A DNA stretch of 61,692 nt, from positions 1 through 61,692 of the forward strand of contig CAKQJE010000015.1 in assembly GCA_934247225.1 (NCBI GenBank), read 5' to 3'. The notes below the pieces were generated by a model, which saw nothing but the letters and a program-made list of their open reading frames with translations, was not told the origin of the DNA and ran no database searches. Position numbers and translations under genes: made by a program. The stretch is from an uncultured Clostridia bacterium. Its GTDB lineage: Bacteria; Bacillota; Clostridia; Christensenellales; Borkfalkiaceae. Position 1 is the stretch's first letter. Every line of letters begins with the position of its first letter. Shown one piece after another: positions 34,618 through 43,053 of the stretch.

Positions 34618-35643
34618 ATGAACAAATTTTTTACCGCAAATAATAAAATTTTTACCGCAAACAGGGTTTTGAAATTTATCGTTGCCGCGATCGCGTCGGC
34701 GTGTATGCTCGTTATTCTGTTTCGCCCCGAAATTTATCTCGCTTCGGCTTTCGAAGGAATAAAACTATGGGCGGTAGTCGTTTTGCCGTCGCTTTTACCG
34801 TTTTTCTTCTGCACCGCCCTGCTTTCCGCAACGGGCGTGACGAACAAAACGGCGAAACTTCTCGAAAAACCTTGCAAATTTTTGTTCCGAACGAGCGGAT
34901 ACGCCGCTTACGCGTTTTTGATGAGCGTTTTGTCGGGTTATCCCGTAGGAGCGAAAATCATAGGCGATCTCGGCGAAAACGGGCTTATAAGCAAGGATGA
35001 AGCGACGAAAATGTCGGCTTTTTGTTCTACGTCCGGTCCGCTTTTTATCGCGGGAAGCGTAGGCACGGGGATGTTCGGCTCGGCAACGGCGGGAAGATTT
35101 TTGCTTTTGATTCATATCCTTTCCGCTATAACCGTAGGGTTGATTTTTCGTTTTATAGGAAAACCGAAGCCTGCCGAAACACGAAAATTCGCCGCCGAAA
35201 TCCGCAAAAGGAAAAGCGACGGAAAAAGCGACAACGTGCTTTACGACTGCGTTTTTTCTTCGGTTGTTTCTATTGCCGTCGTCGGCGGGTTTATATGCGT
35301 GTTTTATGTTTTAGCCGATATCGCCGAAATTAACGATTTGCTTTTCCCCGTCCGTAAAGCCGTCGAATTCATAACGGGTAACGCCGATCTTTCCAAAGCT
35401 TTTTCTTACGGGCTTATCGAATGCACAAGGGGTTGCAAAATGCTTGCAAACTGCGGTTTATCGACTTATAGCCTCACTTTTGCCTCTATGCTCATTGCTT
35501 TCGGCAGCGTTTCCGTTATCGTTCAGTCGATAAGTTTTTTGAAAAAAGCGGACGTTAAAATCTCATACTTTTTATCGGCGAAAGCCGTTCAGACTTTGCT
35601 TGCCGCGCTTTTGTGTCTCGTCTTTTATCATATGTTTTTCTGA
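34618..35643 (+). CDS. ylbJ: Sporulation integral membrane protein YlbJ-like
   Basis: 341 residues with about eight membrane helices and two nucleoside-recognition (Gate) domain halves. Signature blocks are VVLPSLLPFFF, LSGYPVGAKIIGDL and STSGPLFIAGSVGTGMFG. In Bacillus, YlbJ is needed for spore wall formation, which hints at a sporulating lineage. In Bacillus the order is rsmD-coaD-ylbJ on one strand; here ylbJ faces coaD, so a local inversion has occurred. The start has no ribosome binding site, and a TATGAT box ends 5 bases before the ATG. Confidence 0.85.
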   Translation: MNKFFTANNKIFTANRVLKFIVAAIASACMLVILFRPEIYLASAFEGIKLWAVVVLPSLLPFFFCTALLSATGVTNKTAKLLEKPCKFLFRTSGYAAYAFLMSVLSGYPVGAKIIGDLGENGLISKDEATKMSAFCSTSGPLFIAGSVGTGMFGSATAGRFLLLIHILSAITVGLIFRFIGKPKPAETRKFAAEIRKRKSDGKSDNVLYDCVFSSVVSIAVVGGFICVFYVLADIAEINDLLFPVRKAVEFITGNADLSKAFSYGLIECTRGCKMLANCGLSTYSLTFASMLIAFGSVSVIVQSISFLKKADVKISYFLSAKAVQTLLAALLCLVFYHMFF

Positions 35644-35720
35644 AAGAACAAGGGAACACAGGTTCACAGGTTCGCATGCTCACAGAAACACAAGCTCACG
35701 GCTTAAAAAGACTTTCGGTG

Positions 35721-36182
35721 TTATAACAACCCTGCGATTTCGTCGGGAACGTATCTGTCGGCGTGCCGTCCGAATTTCAGAAGTTCTCTCACCACCGACG
35801 AACTGACCTGGACGTTAAGATCGCTGCACGGAATATATATCGTAACGATTTCTGGCATAAGCTCGGAATTTACGAAGTTCATTTCGTTCTCGTACTCGTA
35901 GTCTCTGCCGTTTCTGAGTCCTCTCACGTTATATTTCGCGCCTTCTTTCAAAAGAAGGTCGACAAGAAGCCCTTCGTGATACATAACTTTCACGTTTTTA
36001 TATTTTTCGCAGGTTTTTTTGAGAAATTCGAGTCTTTTTTCGACGGAAAACATCGTCGTTTTATTGACGTTCACGCAAATCGCGACGATAACCTCGTCGA
36101 AAAGATCGGAGCATTTCGAGATAATTTCCTCGTGACCTTTGGTTACGGGATCGAACGTACCCGCAAAAACGCACTTTTTCAT
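35721..36182 (-). CDS. coaD: Phosphopantetheine adenylyltransferase
   Basis: 153 residues, the normal size. The nucleotidyltransferase motif FAGTFDPVTKGHEEII is at the N-terminus and VQVSSSVVREL near the C-terminus. It catalyses the penultimate step of coenzyme A synthesis, making dephospho-CoA. It lies 11 bases after rsmD, the usual pairing in Bacillota. Confidence 0.95.
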   Translation of the reverse strand: MKKCVFAGTFDPVTKGHEEIISKCSDLFDEVIVAICVNVNKTTMFSVEKRLEFLKKTCEKYKNVKVMYHEGLLVDLLLKEGAKYNVRGLRNGRDYEYENEMNFVNSELMPEIVTIYIPCSDLNVQVSSSVVRELLKFGRHADRYVPDEIAGLL

Positions 36183-36193
36183 TTTAAATCTTC

Positions 36194-36721
36194 TTAAATC
36201 TCCTCGTAAAAGTCGAATACGGCTATGCCGTAAACGCGCGTGTCGGTAAGTTTAAGCCCCTCGATTTCGCCCGCGCTTTTCCCCGAATGCTCGTAAATAA
36301 TCCTTCCGCCCGCATTTAAAAGCCCGTTGTCTTTAACGGCTTTAACGACGGGACGGGCGTCGAGCGCGTAAGGCGGATCGAGAAAGACGAAATCGAATTT
36401 TTCTTTTGTCGTTGAAACATAAGAGAGGGCGTCGCCCTCGTAAACGTCTGCTTTTTCCTTTAAATATGCAAGATTTTCTTTGAGAAGCTTAACGCTTTCC
36501 CTCGAATTATCCGCAAAAACCACTTTGTCCGCGCCGCGCGAAATCGCTTCCAGACCTATTCCGCCCGTTCCCGAATACAAATCGAGAAAATGCGACCCAG
36601 CAACGTCGAACTGAATTATATTAAACAACGCTTCTTTCGCTCTGTCGGACGTGGGGCGAATGTCCCTGCCCTTGAATTCTTTAAGCGTTCTGCCTCTGTG
36701 TTTTCCCGCAATTATTCTCAT
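36194..36721 (-). CDS. rsmD: 16S rRNA (guanine(966)-N2)-methyltransferase RsmD
   Basis: 175 residues. The opening MRIIAGKHRGR, the SAM-binding block DLYSGTGGIGLEAISRGA and catalytic FLDPPY are typical. It methylates G966 of 16S rRNA in the assembled small subunit. It is operonic with queH upstream (15 bases) and coaD downstream. Confidence 0.94.
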   Translation of the reverse strand: MRIIAGKHRGRTLKEFKGRDIRPTSDRAKEALFNIIQFDVAGSHFLDLYSGTGGIGLEAISRGADKVVFADNSRESVKLLKENLAYLKEKADVYEGDALSYVSTTKEKFDFVFLDPPYALDARPVVKAVKDNGLLNAGGRIIYEHSGKSAGEIEGLKLTDTRVYGIAVFDFYEEI

Positions 36722-36736
36722 TTAAAATTTCTTCCG

Positions 36737-37360
36737 TTACGTTTCTTCCGTTACAAGGTGCGAATATTTGGAATAAATGCACCCGCAATAATGCTGTCTG
36801 TACAGCTCGTGTTCTTTGGAAAGCTCTATCGAGCGTTTATAGCCGTTTTCCTTTTTGAAATCGTTCACAAGGTATTCGGCACTTGATTTTTCGCCGATTT
36901 TTAAGCCGATTTCGTTGATAATATCGGCGTTTTTATGCGGGCTTACCGTGAGTGTCGAACAAAAATATTCGTAGCCGCCTTCCGCCGCGACTTTCGCCGT
37001 TTCCTCCAAGCGCATGAAAAAGCAGACCTTGCAACGATTTCCGCCTTCGGGTTCTTTTTCGAGACCTTTGACTTTTTCGAAAAATTCGACGGATTTATAT
37101 CTTCCGTCGATAATTTTAATCTTGTCCCCGTAAGCTTCTTTCAGAAATCTTTTCTGCTCGTTGAGCCTTAAATTATATTCTTCGCTTTCGGTAATGTTCG
37201 GATTGAAATAGAAAACCGTAATCGAAAAGAACGGTTCGAGCCGTTCTATAACAGCCGTGGAACAAGGTCCGCAGCAGCTGTGAAGCAAAAGAGTTCTCTT
37301 TTCTCCGTTAAATTTTTCGATTTCCTTTTTCATCTCGAAATCGTAATTTATTCTATTCAT
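36737..37360 (-). CDS. queH: Epoxyqueuosine reductase QueH
   Basis: 207 residues from the ATG at 37360; a TTG one codon earlier is also in frame. It contains LLHSCCGPCST near the N-terminus, CKVCFFMRLEE in the middle and HYCGCIYSK at the end, the cysteine sets that hold the 4Fe-4S and metal sites of QueH (former DUF208). It reduces epoxyqueuosine to queuosine in tRNA, replacing QueG. It is the first gene of queH-rsmD-coaD. The nearest SD-like GAGGGG is about 14 bases from the start. Confidence 0.92.
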   Translation of the reverse strand: MNRINYDFEMKKEIEKFNGEKRTLLLHSCCGPCSTAVIERLEPFFSITVFYFNPNITESEEYNLRLNEQKRFLKEAYGDKIKIIDGRYKSVEFFEKVKGLEKEPEGGNRCKVCFFMRLEETAKVAAEGGYEYFCSTLTVSPHKNADIINEIGLKIGEKSSAEYLVNDFKKENGYKRSIELSKEHELYRQHYCGCIYSKYSHLVTEET

Positions 37361-37402
37361 CAACAGATAAAAACCCCTCTATAAGTCGGTTAACCCGCAA
37401 TT

Positions 37403-38410
37403 TTAACGCTTAACGATTTTTATGCGTTTCAAAAGTGCGGAGTTTCCCGCAACCATTCCGCCGCCTACTACGGTGGCAATCTCCGGGTCGTCGGAAATAT
37501 TTGCTTTTATTGCCATATGTTCCTTAAAGTAATCGTCAAGCCCGGGAATTCTGCTCGTGCCGCCCGCAAAAAACACCCCGCTCCTGCGGATTTCCGCCGA
37601 AACTTCGGCTGGAAGCTTTGCAAGGACGAGTTCTATAACCTCGAAAAGTTTATCGAAAAAAATCTTTACGGGGAATAGAATATCCTGCGAACAGACCGAA
37701 ACCGAACGGGGTTTTCCGCTCGTAACGTCTCTGCCGCTTATAACCGTTCTCGCGCCGTCGTTTTCGTAAAGGCTGGCAACCTGAATTTTCAGAGATTCCG
37801 CCGTGAGCGTACCGATTTTGAGATTGAAAAACTCCTCGATATGCTTCATTATCATCGCGTCGATGTTTCTTCCGCCCATGTTTACGTTAACGCCCGCGAT
37901 CACTCCGTCGAGCGAGACCGCGGCGATATTTGCGGAAGTTCCGCCGATATCCACCAAAAAACAAGGGTTGGATTCGCTTAACGGAACGCCGAGACCCAAA
38001 GCCGTTAAAATGGGCGACTCCACAAGGTCGATCGAATACACGCCCGCGGCAGCGAAAACCCTGAGATATTTTTTGATTTCGTCGTTATCGAGACCGCACG
38101 GCACGGATAAAAGAACCTGCGGGCGAAGACTGAGTTTTTTGAGCGTAATCTTGTTCAAAAAGTTTTCAAGCATCATCGCCGCGATTTTTTCGTTGACGAT
38201 AAGACCCTCGTTTATCGGGAAAACCGTCGAAGTTTTTCCCGCGGTTTTTCCGATGAGCCTTTTCGCCTCGCTTCCCACGGCTTTAACTTTTTTCTTTTGT
38301 TGTTCGTCGATGAGAACCACGCTCGGTTCAAACAAAACGACGTTCGCGCCGAGCTGGTATATCGCGGTGTTCACCGAACCCATATCGACTGCGATTATGT
38401 TTCCTCTCAT
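37403..38410 (-). CDS. Divergent MreB/Mbl-like actin homologue
   Basis: 335 residues with an actin/HSP70 ATPase fold: phosphate-1 VDMGSVNTAIY, phosphate-2 DIGGTSANIAAV and adenosine motif FFAGGTSRIPGLDDYF. The phosphate-2 loop has DIGGT where canonical MreB has DIGGGTT, and phosphate-1 departs from GTANT, so it is a divergent member. It would form membrane-associated filaments guiding cell-wall synthesis. maf is close by, as in many mre loci, but mreC and mreD are missing. An AGGAGAG site precedes the ATG. Confidence 0.82.
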   Translation of the reverse strand: MRGNIIAVDMGSVNTAIYQLGANVVLFEPSVVLIDEQQKKKVKAVGSEAKRLIGKTAGKTSTVFPINEGLIVNEKIAAMMLENFLNKITLKKLSLRPQVLLSVPCGLDNDEIKKYLRVFAAAGVYSIDLVESPILTALGLGVPLSESNPCFLVDIGGTSANIAAVSLDGVIAGVNVNMGGRNIDAMIMKHIEEFFNLKIGTLTAESLKIQVASLYENDGARTVISGRDVTSGKPRSVSVCSQDILFPVKIFFDKLFEVIELVLAKLPAEVSAEIRRSGVFFAGGTSRIPGLDDYFKEHMAIKANISDDPEIATVVGGGMVAGNSALLKRIKIVKR

Positions 38411-38455
38411 AAAATACTCTCCTGTATCGTCCGTTCGAGTAAATGTACTTTTTCG

Positions 38456-38498
38456 TTTTTACGTTTTTTTGCTTTTATGGTTTTTTACGTTTTTTTGC
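38456..38498. repeat. Direct repeat of a T-rich 17-mer
   Basis: TTTTTACGTTTTTTTGC occurs at 38456-38472 and again at 38482-38498, between maf and the mreB-like gene. A near match lies at about 32200. Low complexity makes its meaning doubtful. Confidence 0.5.
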
Positions 38499-38525
38499 GG
38501 TTTTAACGCTTCGGTTTGCCCGATT

Positions 38526-39083
38526 TCAAAGAAGCAGATCGAGCGTAGGCTTTATCTCCGAAATCGGCAACCCCACGACGTTGTCTCTGTCTCCTTTAAA
38601 GCTTTTGACGAGCGGAAAACCGTCCTGTATTCCGTAAGAACCCGCCTTTCCTTTCCAAAGCCCGCTGCCTAAATACGCGTTTATCGTCTCGTCCGAAAGC
38701 TCGTTGAATACAACTTCCGTGTCCACGCTCCCCGTTTCCGAAAAATTTTCGGTTAAAACGGCATAACCCGTCGTCACGACGTGTTTTCTCCCCGAAAGTT
38801 TTCTGAGCATTTTTTCGGCTTCCGCTCTGTCCGCGGCTTTGCCGAGAATTTCGCCGTCTATCGACACGACCGTGTCCGCGCCGAGAACGACGGCTTGCTT
38901 ATCGGAGCGGGAATACACGTCCGCAGCCTTACTTATGGCGCACCTTACCGAAAATTTTTTCGCGGAGCATGTTTTATCGAACGCGTCTTCTTTATCGCTC
39001 GGGATTATTTCGAAGTCATAACCCTCGCGCGAAAGTATTTCTTTTCTGCGCGGCGAACCGCTTGCAAGAATAAATTTTTTCAT
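38526..39083 (-). CDS. maf: Maf family nucleotide pyrophosphatase
   Basis: 185 residues. The N-terminal LASGSPRRKEIL motif, VVLGADTVV and GSYGIQDGF are the conserved substrate and metal residues of Maf/YhdE house-cleaning pyrophosphatases acting on dTTP/UTP or modified nucleotides. Its promoter ends close to the start: the predicted leader is about 7 bases and has no ribosome binding site. Confidence 0.93.
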   Translation of the reverse strand: MKKFILASGSPRRKEILSREGYDFEIIPSDKEDAFDKTCSAKKFSVRCAISKAADVYSRSDKQAVVLGADTVVSIDGEILGKAADRAEAEKMLRKLSGRKHVVTTGYAVLTENFSETGSVDTEVVFNELSDETINAYLGSGLWKGKAGSYGIQDGFPLVKSFKGDRDNVVGLPISEIKPTLDLLL

Positions 39084-39096
39084 AATTCCGAAATAG

Positions 39097-39125
39097 ATTA
39101 TATAATATTTCAGACATTTTGTAAA
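39097..39125 (-). promoter_or_regulatory. Promoter of maf, very short leader
   Basis: On the minus strand, TTTACA (39120-39125), a 17-base spacer and TATAAT (39097-39102). Transcription would start near 39090, 7 bases before the ATG at 39083. Confidence 0.65.
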
Positions 39126-39159
39126 GTATTTAGCAAGCGACCTTGATTAAAGGACGACA

Positions 39160-39191
39160 GAAAATAAAAAAACCGCGGAAAATATCCGCGG
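39160..39191 (-). terminator. Terminator of the RNase P RNA gene
   Basis: CCGCGGA (39173-39179) pairs with TCCGCGG (39185-39191) around 5 bases. The minus strand continues into a long T-run. Confidence 0.88.
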
Positions 39192-39207
39192 CAGGGGTTA
39201 AAAAAAA

Positions 39208-39551
39208 TATCGAGAAGGTCTGTAAGCCGAGTTCTGTCATTTAATACGGTTATCTATCTACTCTTACCGTTGCCGATAAGCTCAAGCGACGTTTTACAGG
39301 CAGTCCCGACCGGCTATCTTGCGGACTGCCCCTATCTTGCTCCGGATGGGGTTTACACAGCGCGTCTCGTCTCCGAGCCGCCGGTGAGCTCTTACCTCGC
39401 CTTTTCATCCTTACAAGGTTTCCCTTGCGGTAATTTTCTGTTGCACTTTCCTTAAAGTCACCTTCACCGTCCGTTAGGCGGCATCCTGCCGTGCGGAGCT
39501 CGGACTTTCCTCGTCAGATTTCTCTGCCGCAACCGTACAACCTTCTCGACG
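39208..39551 (-). ncRNA. rnpB: RNase P RNA (bacterial class A)
   Basis: About 344 bases on the minus strand. The 5' end GTCGAGAAGG pairs with the 3' end CCTTCTCGAT (helix P1). Conserved core blocks are GAGGAAAGTCCGAGCTCC near the 5' side (complement of about 39495-39515) and ACAGAACTCGGCTTACAGACC at the 3' side (about 39214-39235). It is the catalytic RNA that matures tRNA 5' ends. Its promoter lies immediately upstream and a strong terminator follows. Confidence 0.95.
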
Positions 39552-39558
39552 ATTACCG

Positions 39559-39587
39559 ATTATATCACAAACCGACGCGTTTGTCTA
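39559..39587 (-). promoter_or_regulatory. Promoter of rnpB
   Basis: On the minus strand, TAGACA (39582-39587), a 17-base spacer and TATAAT (39559-39564). The predicted start near 39552 matches the RNA 5' end. Confidence 0.8.
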
Positions 39588-39648
39588 CCTTTTAAAGCCT
39601 GTTTCGGTTTTATCGGGCTTAAAAAAAGCAATCCGTCATGTCCGGCTT

Positions 39649-40719
39649 TTAATCTTTTTCGTCCGTAAGGCGCTTTTCTCTGTCGGCAATCGTTAAAGCT
39701 TCGACCATCGCGTCGATATCGCCGAGCAGGAATTCGTCCAGATTATAAGCCGTGTAACCGATACGATGATCGGTAATTCTTCCTTGCGGGAAGTTGTAAG
39801 TCCTTATTCTCTCCGACCTGTCGCCCGTGCCTATCTGATTTTTTCTGTTTTCGGCATATTCGTTCTGATATTGGCTGTTGTAGTAATCATAAAGGCGGCT
39901 TTTCATAACTTTCATCGCCTTTTCTCTGTTTTTAAGCTGAGAACGCTCGTCCTGACAGGTTACTACGATACCCGTCGGCAAATGCGTCATACGTATGCAC
40001 GATTCCGTTTTGTTTACGTGCTGTCCGCCCGCGCCCGAAGAACGGTAAGTATCGATTTTCAGGTCTTTTTCGTCGATATTTATCTCCACGTCCACGGCTT
40101 CCGGAAGAACAGCGACCGTAACGGTGGAAGTCTGAATTCTTCCCTGCGACTCCGTTTCGGGAACACGCTGAACGCGGTGAACGCCGCTTTCGAATTTGAG
40201 TTTGGCGTAAGCGCCTTTGCCGCTTATCGAAAATACGACTTCCTTTATTCCGCCGAGTTCGGTTTCGTTTATGTCGATTTCCTCCGTTTTCCACCTGTTT
40301 TTGTCGGCGTAACGGGAATACATACGGTACAGATCGCTTGCAAAAAGCGCGGCTTCTTCGCCGCCGGCTCCGCTTCGGATTTCAACGATAACGTTCTTGT
40401 CGTCATCGGGATTTTTGGGAAGCAAAAGCACTTTCAACTCGGTTTTAAGGTTTTCGAGCTTATCTTTGCACTCGATGATTTCGGCTTCGAGAAGATCTTT
40501 CATCTCCTTATCCGTTTCGGTTTTAAGCTCTTTTTCGAGGTTGTCTTTCTCCTCTTCGGCAGACTTATATTCGCCGTACTTTAAAGCTGTTTCTTCGATG
40601 TCGCTCCGTTCTTTGGCGTACTTTTTCCACGTCGCCATATCGGATAAAACCGCGCCGTCAGCCAAAAGCTCGCCTAATTTTTCGTATCTTTCGTAAATTT
40701 CTTCGAGTTTTCGGTTCAT
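39649..40719 (-). CDS. prfA: Peptide chain release factor 1
   Basis: 356 residues. The peptidyl-tRNA hydrolysis motif lies in SSGAGGQHVNKTESC, followed by the RF signature GTGDRSERIRTYNFPQGR. The domain order and IKEVVFSISGKGAYAKLKFE match RF1. It ends translation at UAA and UAG. The start overlaps the stop of the upstream PrmC fusion by 4 bases, which couples the factor to the enzyme that methylates its GGQ glutamine. Confidence 0.95.
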   Translation of the reverse strand: MNRKLEEIYERYEKLGELLADGAVLSDMATWKKYAKERSDIEETALKYGEYKSAEEEKDNLEKELKTETDKEMKDLLEAEIIECKDKLENLKTELKVLLLPKNPDDDKNVIVEIRSGAGGEEAALFASDLYRMYSRYADKNRWKTEEIDINETELGGIKEVVFSISGKGAYAKLKFESGVHRVQRVPETESQGRIQTSTVTVAVLPEAVDVEINIDEKDLKIDTYRSSGAGGQHVNKTESCIRMTHLPTGIVVTCQDERSQLKNREKAMKVMKSRLYDYYNSQYQNEYAENRKNQIGTGDRSERIRTYNFPQGRITDHRIGYTAYNLDEFLLGDIDAMVEALTIADREKRLTDEKD

Positions 40720-42500
40720 TTAAGTTCCGCCTTTATTATTCTGTCAACGCCCGAAATATCCTTTATGATTTCCACGTCGAAATCCTTTTCGAGCATATTT
40801 TTTATATCTTCCGCCTGACCTATCCCCGCTTCGAGGAATAAAAGTCCTTTTTCGTTCAATCTATCTTTCGCGCCTGCGCAGATACGTCTGTAAAAATCGA
40901 GTCCGTCCGCCCCGCCGTCGAGGGCGATATGCGGTTCGTAGTCTTTAACAACGCCGTCGAGGTTTTGAATATCCTCCGATTTTATGTACGGAGGATTGGA
41001 CACGATTACGTCGAATTTATCGGTTAAGTCCCCGTATAAGTCGATTAACGCCGTTTTTACGTCGGCATCGAAAAGTTTGAAATTTGCTTCGGCAACGTCT
41101 AACGCGTCCTTGGAAACGTCGGTTGCGGTGACCTTTGCGCCGCTCTTTTTGTATATGACAAGAGCTATCGCGCCGCTTCCCGTACACAAATCGAGAACGG
41201 CACTGTCCTTATTTACGCACTTCAAAACTTCGGAAACGAGTTCTTCGGTTTCGGGTCTCGGAATCAGAACTCTTTCGTCTGTTTTTATCTCGTAACCGTA
41301 AAAATCGCAATTACCGAGAACATAACAAAGCGGTTTGCCTTTCAGTCTTTGCTCGGCAAGCTCGTTTATCTTATCTATATCCGAGGCTTTGACTTTCGTT
41401 TCGCCGTTAAGTTCGCTTCGTTTTATGCCCGTAACGATCGAAATAATCCATTCCGCGTCCACGGGATCGGCGCCGCTTTCTTCGAATTTTTTGCAAAGAC
41501 CGCTTTTAACCGAAGAAACCTTTTCGGGGCAAACGAATTTGCATTCGGGTTCGTTCGAATCTTCGTCCATTTTCAGAACCTTATTAAACGCCGCGATCGC
41601 GACTTCCATCATTCCGTCGTCGGGTTCCTTTGTGGTGAGTTTTTGCAGCAACAACCCTGGCAGTTTAAGCGGGTAAACGAGCGGGCTGTCGGTTTTTGCG
41701 AGAAGTTTCAAAAGCTCGTAAGAAAGCCCCGCGACAAGCGGCAACAAAATCACTCGCGACAAAATCTTGATCCAGATATTTTCGTTTATAACGGGAATAA
41801 GCGCGCCGACGACCGAATATACCAGAATACTTACGAGCATAACGAAAAACATAAACGTAGTTCCGCATCTGTCGTGTACTCTTCTGCATTTTTTAACGTT
41901 TTCGACCGTTAAATCGAGTCCTTTTTCATAGCACGTTATCGTTTTATGCTCAGCGCCGTGGTACATATACGTTCGCTTTATATCTTTCAGAAGCGACGTA
42001 AACAATATGTAACCGACAAAAATGGCTATTCTTATTAAACCTTCGATTAAATTTCGGACGAGGTTCATTTCGGGAAACGCGTTTTTAAACAGATTTCCGA
42101 GAACGGTGGGCAAAATAAAGAACAACGCTATCGAAAAGACAAGCCCTAACGCCACGCCGAAGAACAAAACGACGTCCATTATGTCGATTTTAAAGGTTTT
42201 CGCAAGCCATTTTTCGAATTTGGAAGGCTCTTCGTCGTCGCCGCCGTAAACCTCGGCGGAGCGCATAAGAATTTTCGTTCCCGTAACGAGCGACGAAAAG
42301 AAATTGACGACGCCTCTTACGATCGGGAGCTTCACAAAGAAATTTTTCTTTTCGGGCGGCGTAATACGTTCCGCTTCTATGCGAATTTTTCCGTCGGAGT
42401 CTCTTACCGCCGTGGCGATACCCGTTCTGCCGCGCATCATAACGCCCTCTAAAACGGCTTGACCGCCTATGGATGTTTTTTTGACTTTTTTATCTCTCAT
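40716..42500 (-). CDS. prmC: DUF1385-PrmC fusion: membrane domain plus release-factor methyltransferase
   Basis: 594 residues made of two families. Residues about 1-315 are a DUF1385 membrane protein (SIGGQAVLEGVMMRGRTG, YMYHGAEHKTITCYE, HDRCGTTFMFF, about four to five membrane helices). Residues about 325-594 are PrmC, the SAM-dependent N5-glutamine methyltransferase of release factors (VLIPRPETEELV, VLDLCTGSGAIAL, catalytic VSNPPYI). No stop or frameshift separates the two parts. In many Bacillota these are adjacent separate genes between rpmE and prfA, and here the same order is kept. The fusion would place the methyltransferase at the membrane. Confidence 0.9.
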   Translation of the reverse strand: MRDKKVKKTSIGGQAVLEGVMMRGRTGIATAVRDSDGKIRIEAERITPPEKKNFFVKLPIVRGVVNFFSSLVTGTKILMRSAEVYGGDDEEPSKFEKWLAKTFKIDIMDVVLFFGVALGLVFSIALFFILPTVLGNLFKNAFPEMNLVRNLIEGLIRIAIFVGYILFTSLLKDIKRTYMYHGAEHKTITCYEKGLDLTVENVKKCRRVHDRCGTTFMFFVMLVSILVYSVVGALIPVINENIWIKILSRVILLPLVAGLSYELLKLLAKTDSPLVYPLKLPGLLLQKLTTKEPDDGMMEVAIAAFNKVLKMDEDSNEPECKFVCPEKVSSVKSGLCKKFEESGADPVDAEWIISIVTGIKRSELNGETKVKASDIDKINELAEQRLKGKPLCYVLGNCDFYGYEIKTDERVLIPRPETEELVSEVLKCVNKDSAVLDLCTGSGAIALVIYKKSGAKVTATDVSKDALDVAEANFKLFDADVKTALIDLYGDLTDKFDVIVSNPPYIKSEDIQNLDGVVKDYEPHIALDGGADGLDFYRRICAGAKDRLNEKGLLFLEAGIGQAEDIKNMLEKDFDVEIIKDISGVDRIIKAELK

Positions 42501-42599
42501 TTATATAACCTTTTTGAAAGTTTTTATATAACCGCTTTTGAAAATTCGGAATCGTTAGCCGACAAACCGCGGACGGCTTTCTTAATCCGATATTTTCGG

Positions 42600-42634
42600 A
42601 TAAAAAATAAGCCCTAAGGATAAAACCATAGGGC
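42600..42634 (-). terminator. Terminator of rpmE
   Basis: GCCCTA (42611-42616) pairs with TAGGGC (42629-42634), and the minus strand continues TTATTTTTTA. A second hairpin (about 42647-42668) precedes it. Confidence 0.7.
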
Positions 42635-42669
42635 AAAATTTCGCTGTTTTGCCTATAAAAGGCAAAAAA

Positions 42670-42882
42670 TTAAAGACCGAATCTTTTCTTGAATTTATCA
42701 ACGCGTCCGCCTGTATCGACAAGTTTCTGCTTGCCGGTGAAGAACGGATGGCATTTACTGCAAATATCGACTTTGATTACGTCGACGTTCTTGGTAGTTC
42801 CCGTTTCAAACTTTTCTCCGCAAGCGCACTGGACGGTGACAATTTTATATTTAGGATGAATATCCGCTTTCATATTTTTCAC
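42670..42882 (-). CDS. rpmE: Ribosomal protein bL31
   Basis: 70 residues. Four cysteines in CAC (16-18) and CSKC (37-40) mark the zinc-binding C+ form. The ending TGGRVDKFKKRFGL is typical. A GAGAGGTG site lies before the ATG. It starts the rpmE - DUF1385/prmC - prfA region but has its own terminator. Confidence 0.96.
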   Translation of the reverse strand: MKNMKADIHPKYKIVTVQCACGEKFETGTTKNVDVIKVDICSKCHPFFTGKQKLVDTGGRVDKFKKRFGL

Positions 42883-42905
42883 CTCTCTGAACTTAATGCT
42901 ATATC

Positions 42906-42934
42906 ATTATAGCGTATTTTTACGGCGATGTCAA
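42906..42934 (-). promoter_or_regulatory. Promoter of rpmE
   Basis: On the minus strand, TTGACA (42929-42934), a 17-base spacer and TATAAT (42906-42911), a perfect consensus, with a leader of about 16 bases carrying the ribosome binding site. Confidence 0.88.
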
Positions 42935-42987
42935 ACGTTTAAATCAAAAATGACTAAATTTTCTTAATTATTTTGGTACTTTTTTGC

Positions 42988-43016
42988 TTGCAAAATAAAA
43001 GAGATTACTATATAAT
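42988..43016 (+). promoter_or_regulatory. Promoter of the MDR dehydrogenase-like gene
   Basis: TTGCAA (42988-42993), a 17-base spacer and TATAAT (43011-43016). Transcription would start near 43023, directly at an ATG (43024) in the same frame as the preferred ATG at 43054. Confidence 0.7.
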
Positions 43017-43053
43017 GAAGTAAATGGGGCAGATTGCTCCGAAGGTGGTATCA

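Noticed and set aside
37361..37402. preQ1 riboswitch upstream of queH
   Set aside because: The gap to the upstream gene is too short and has no C-rich loop or A-rich tail of that class.
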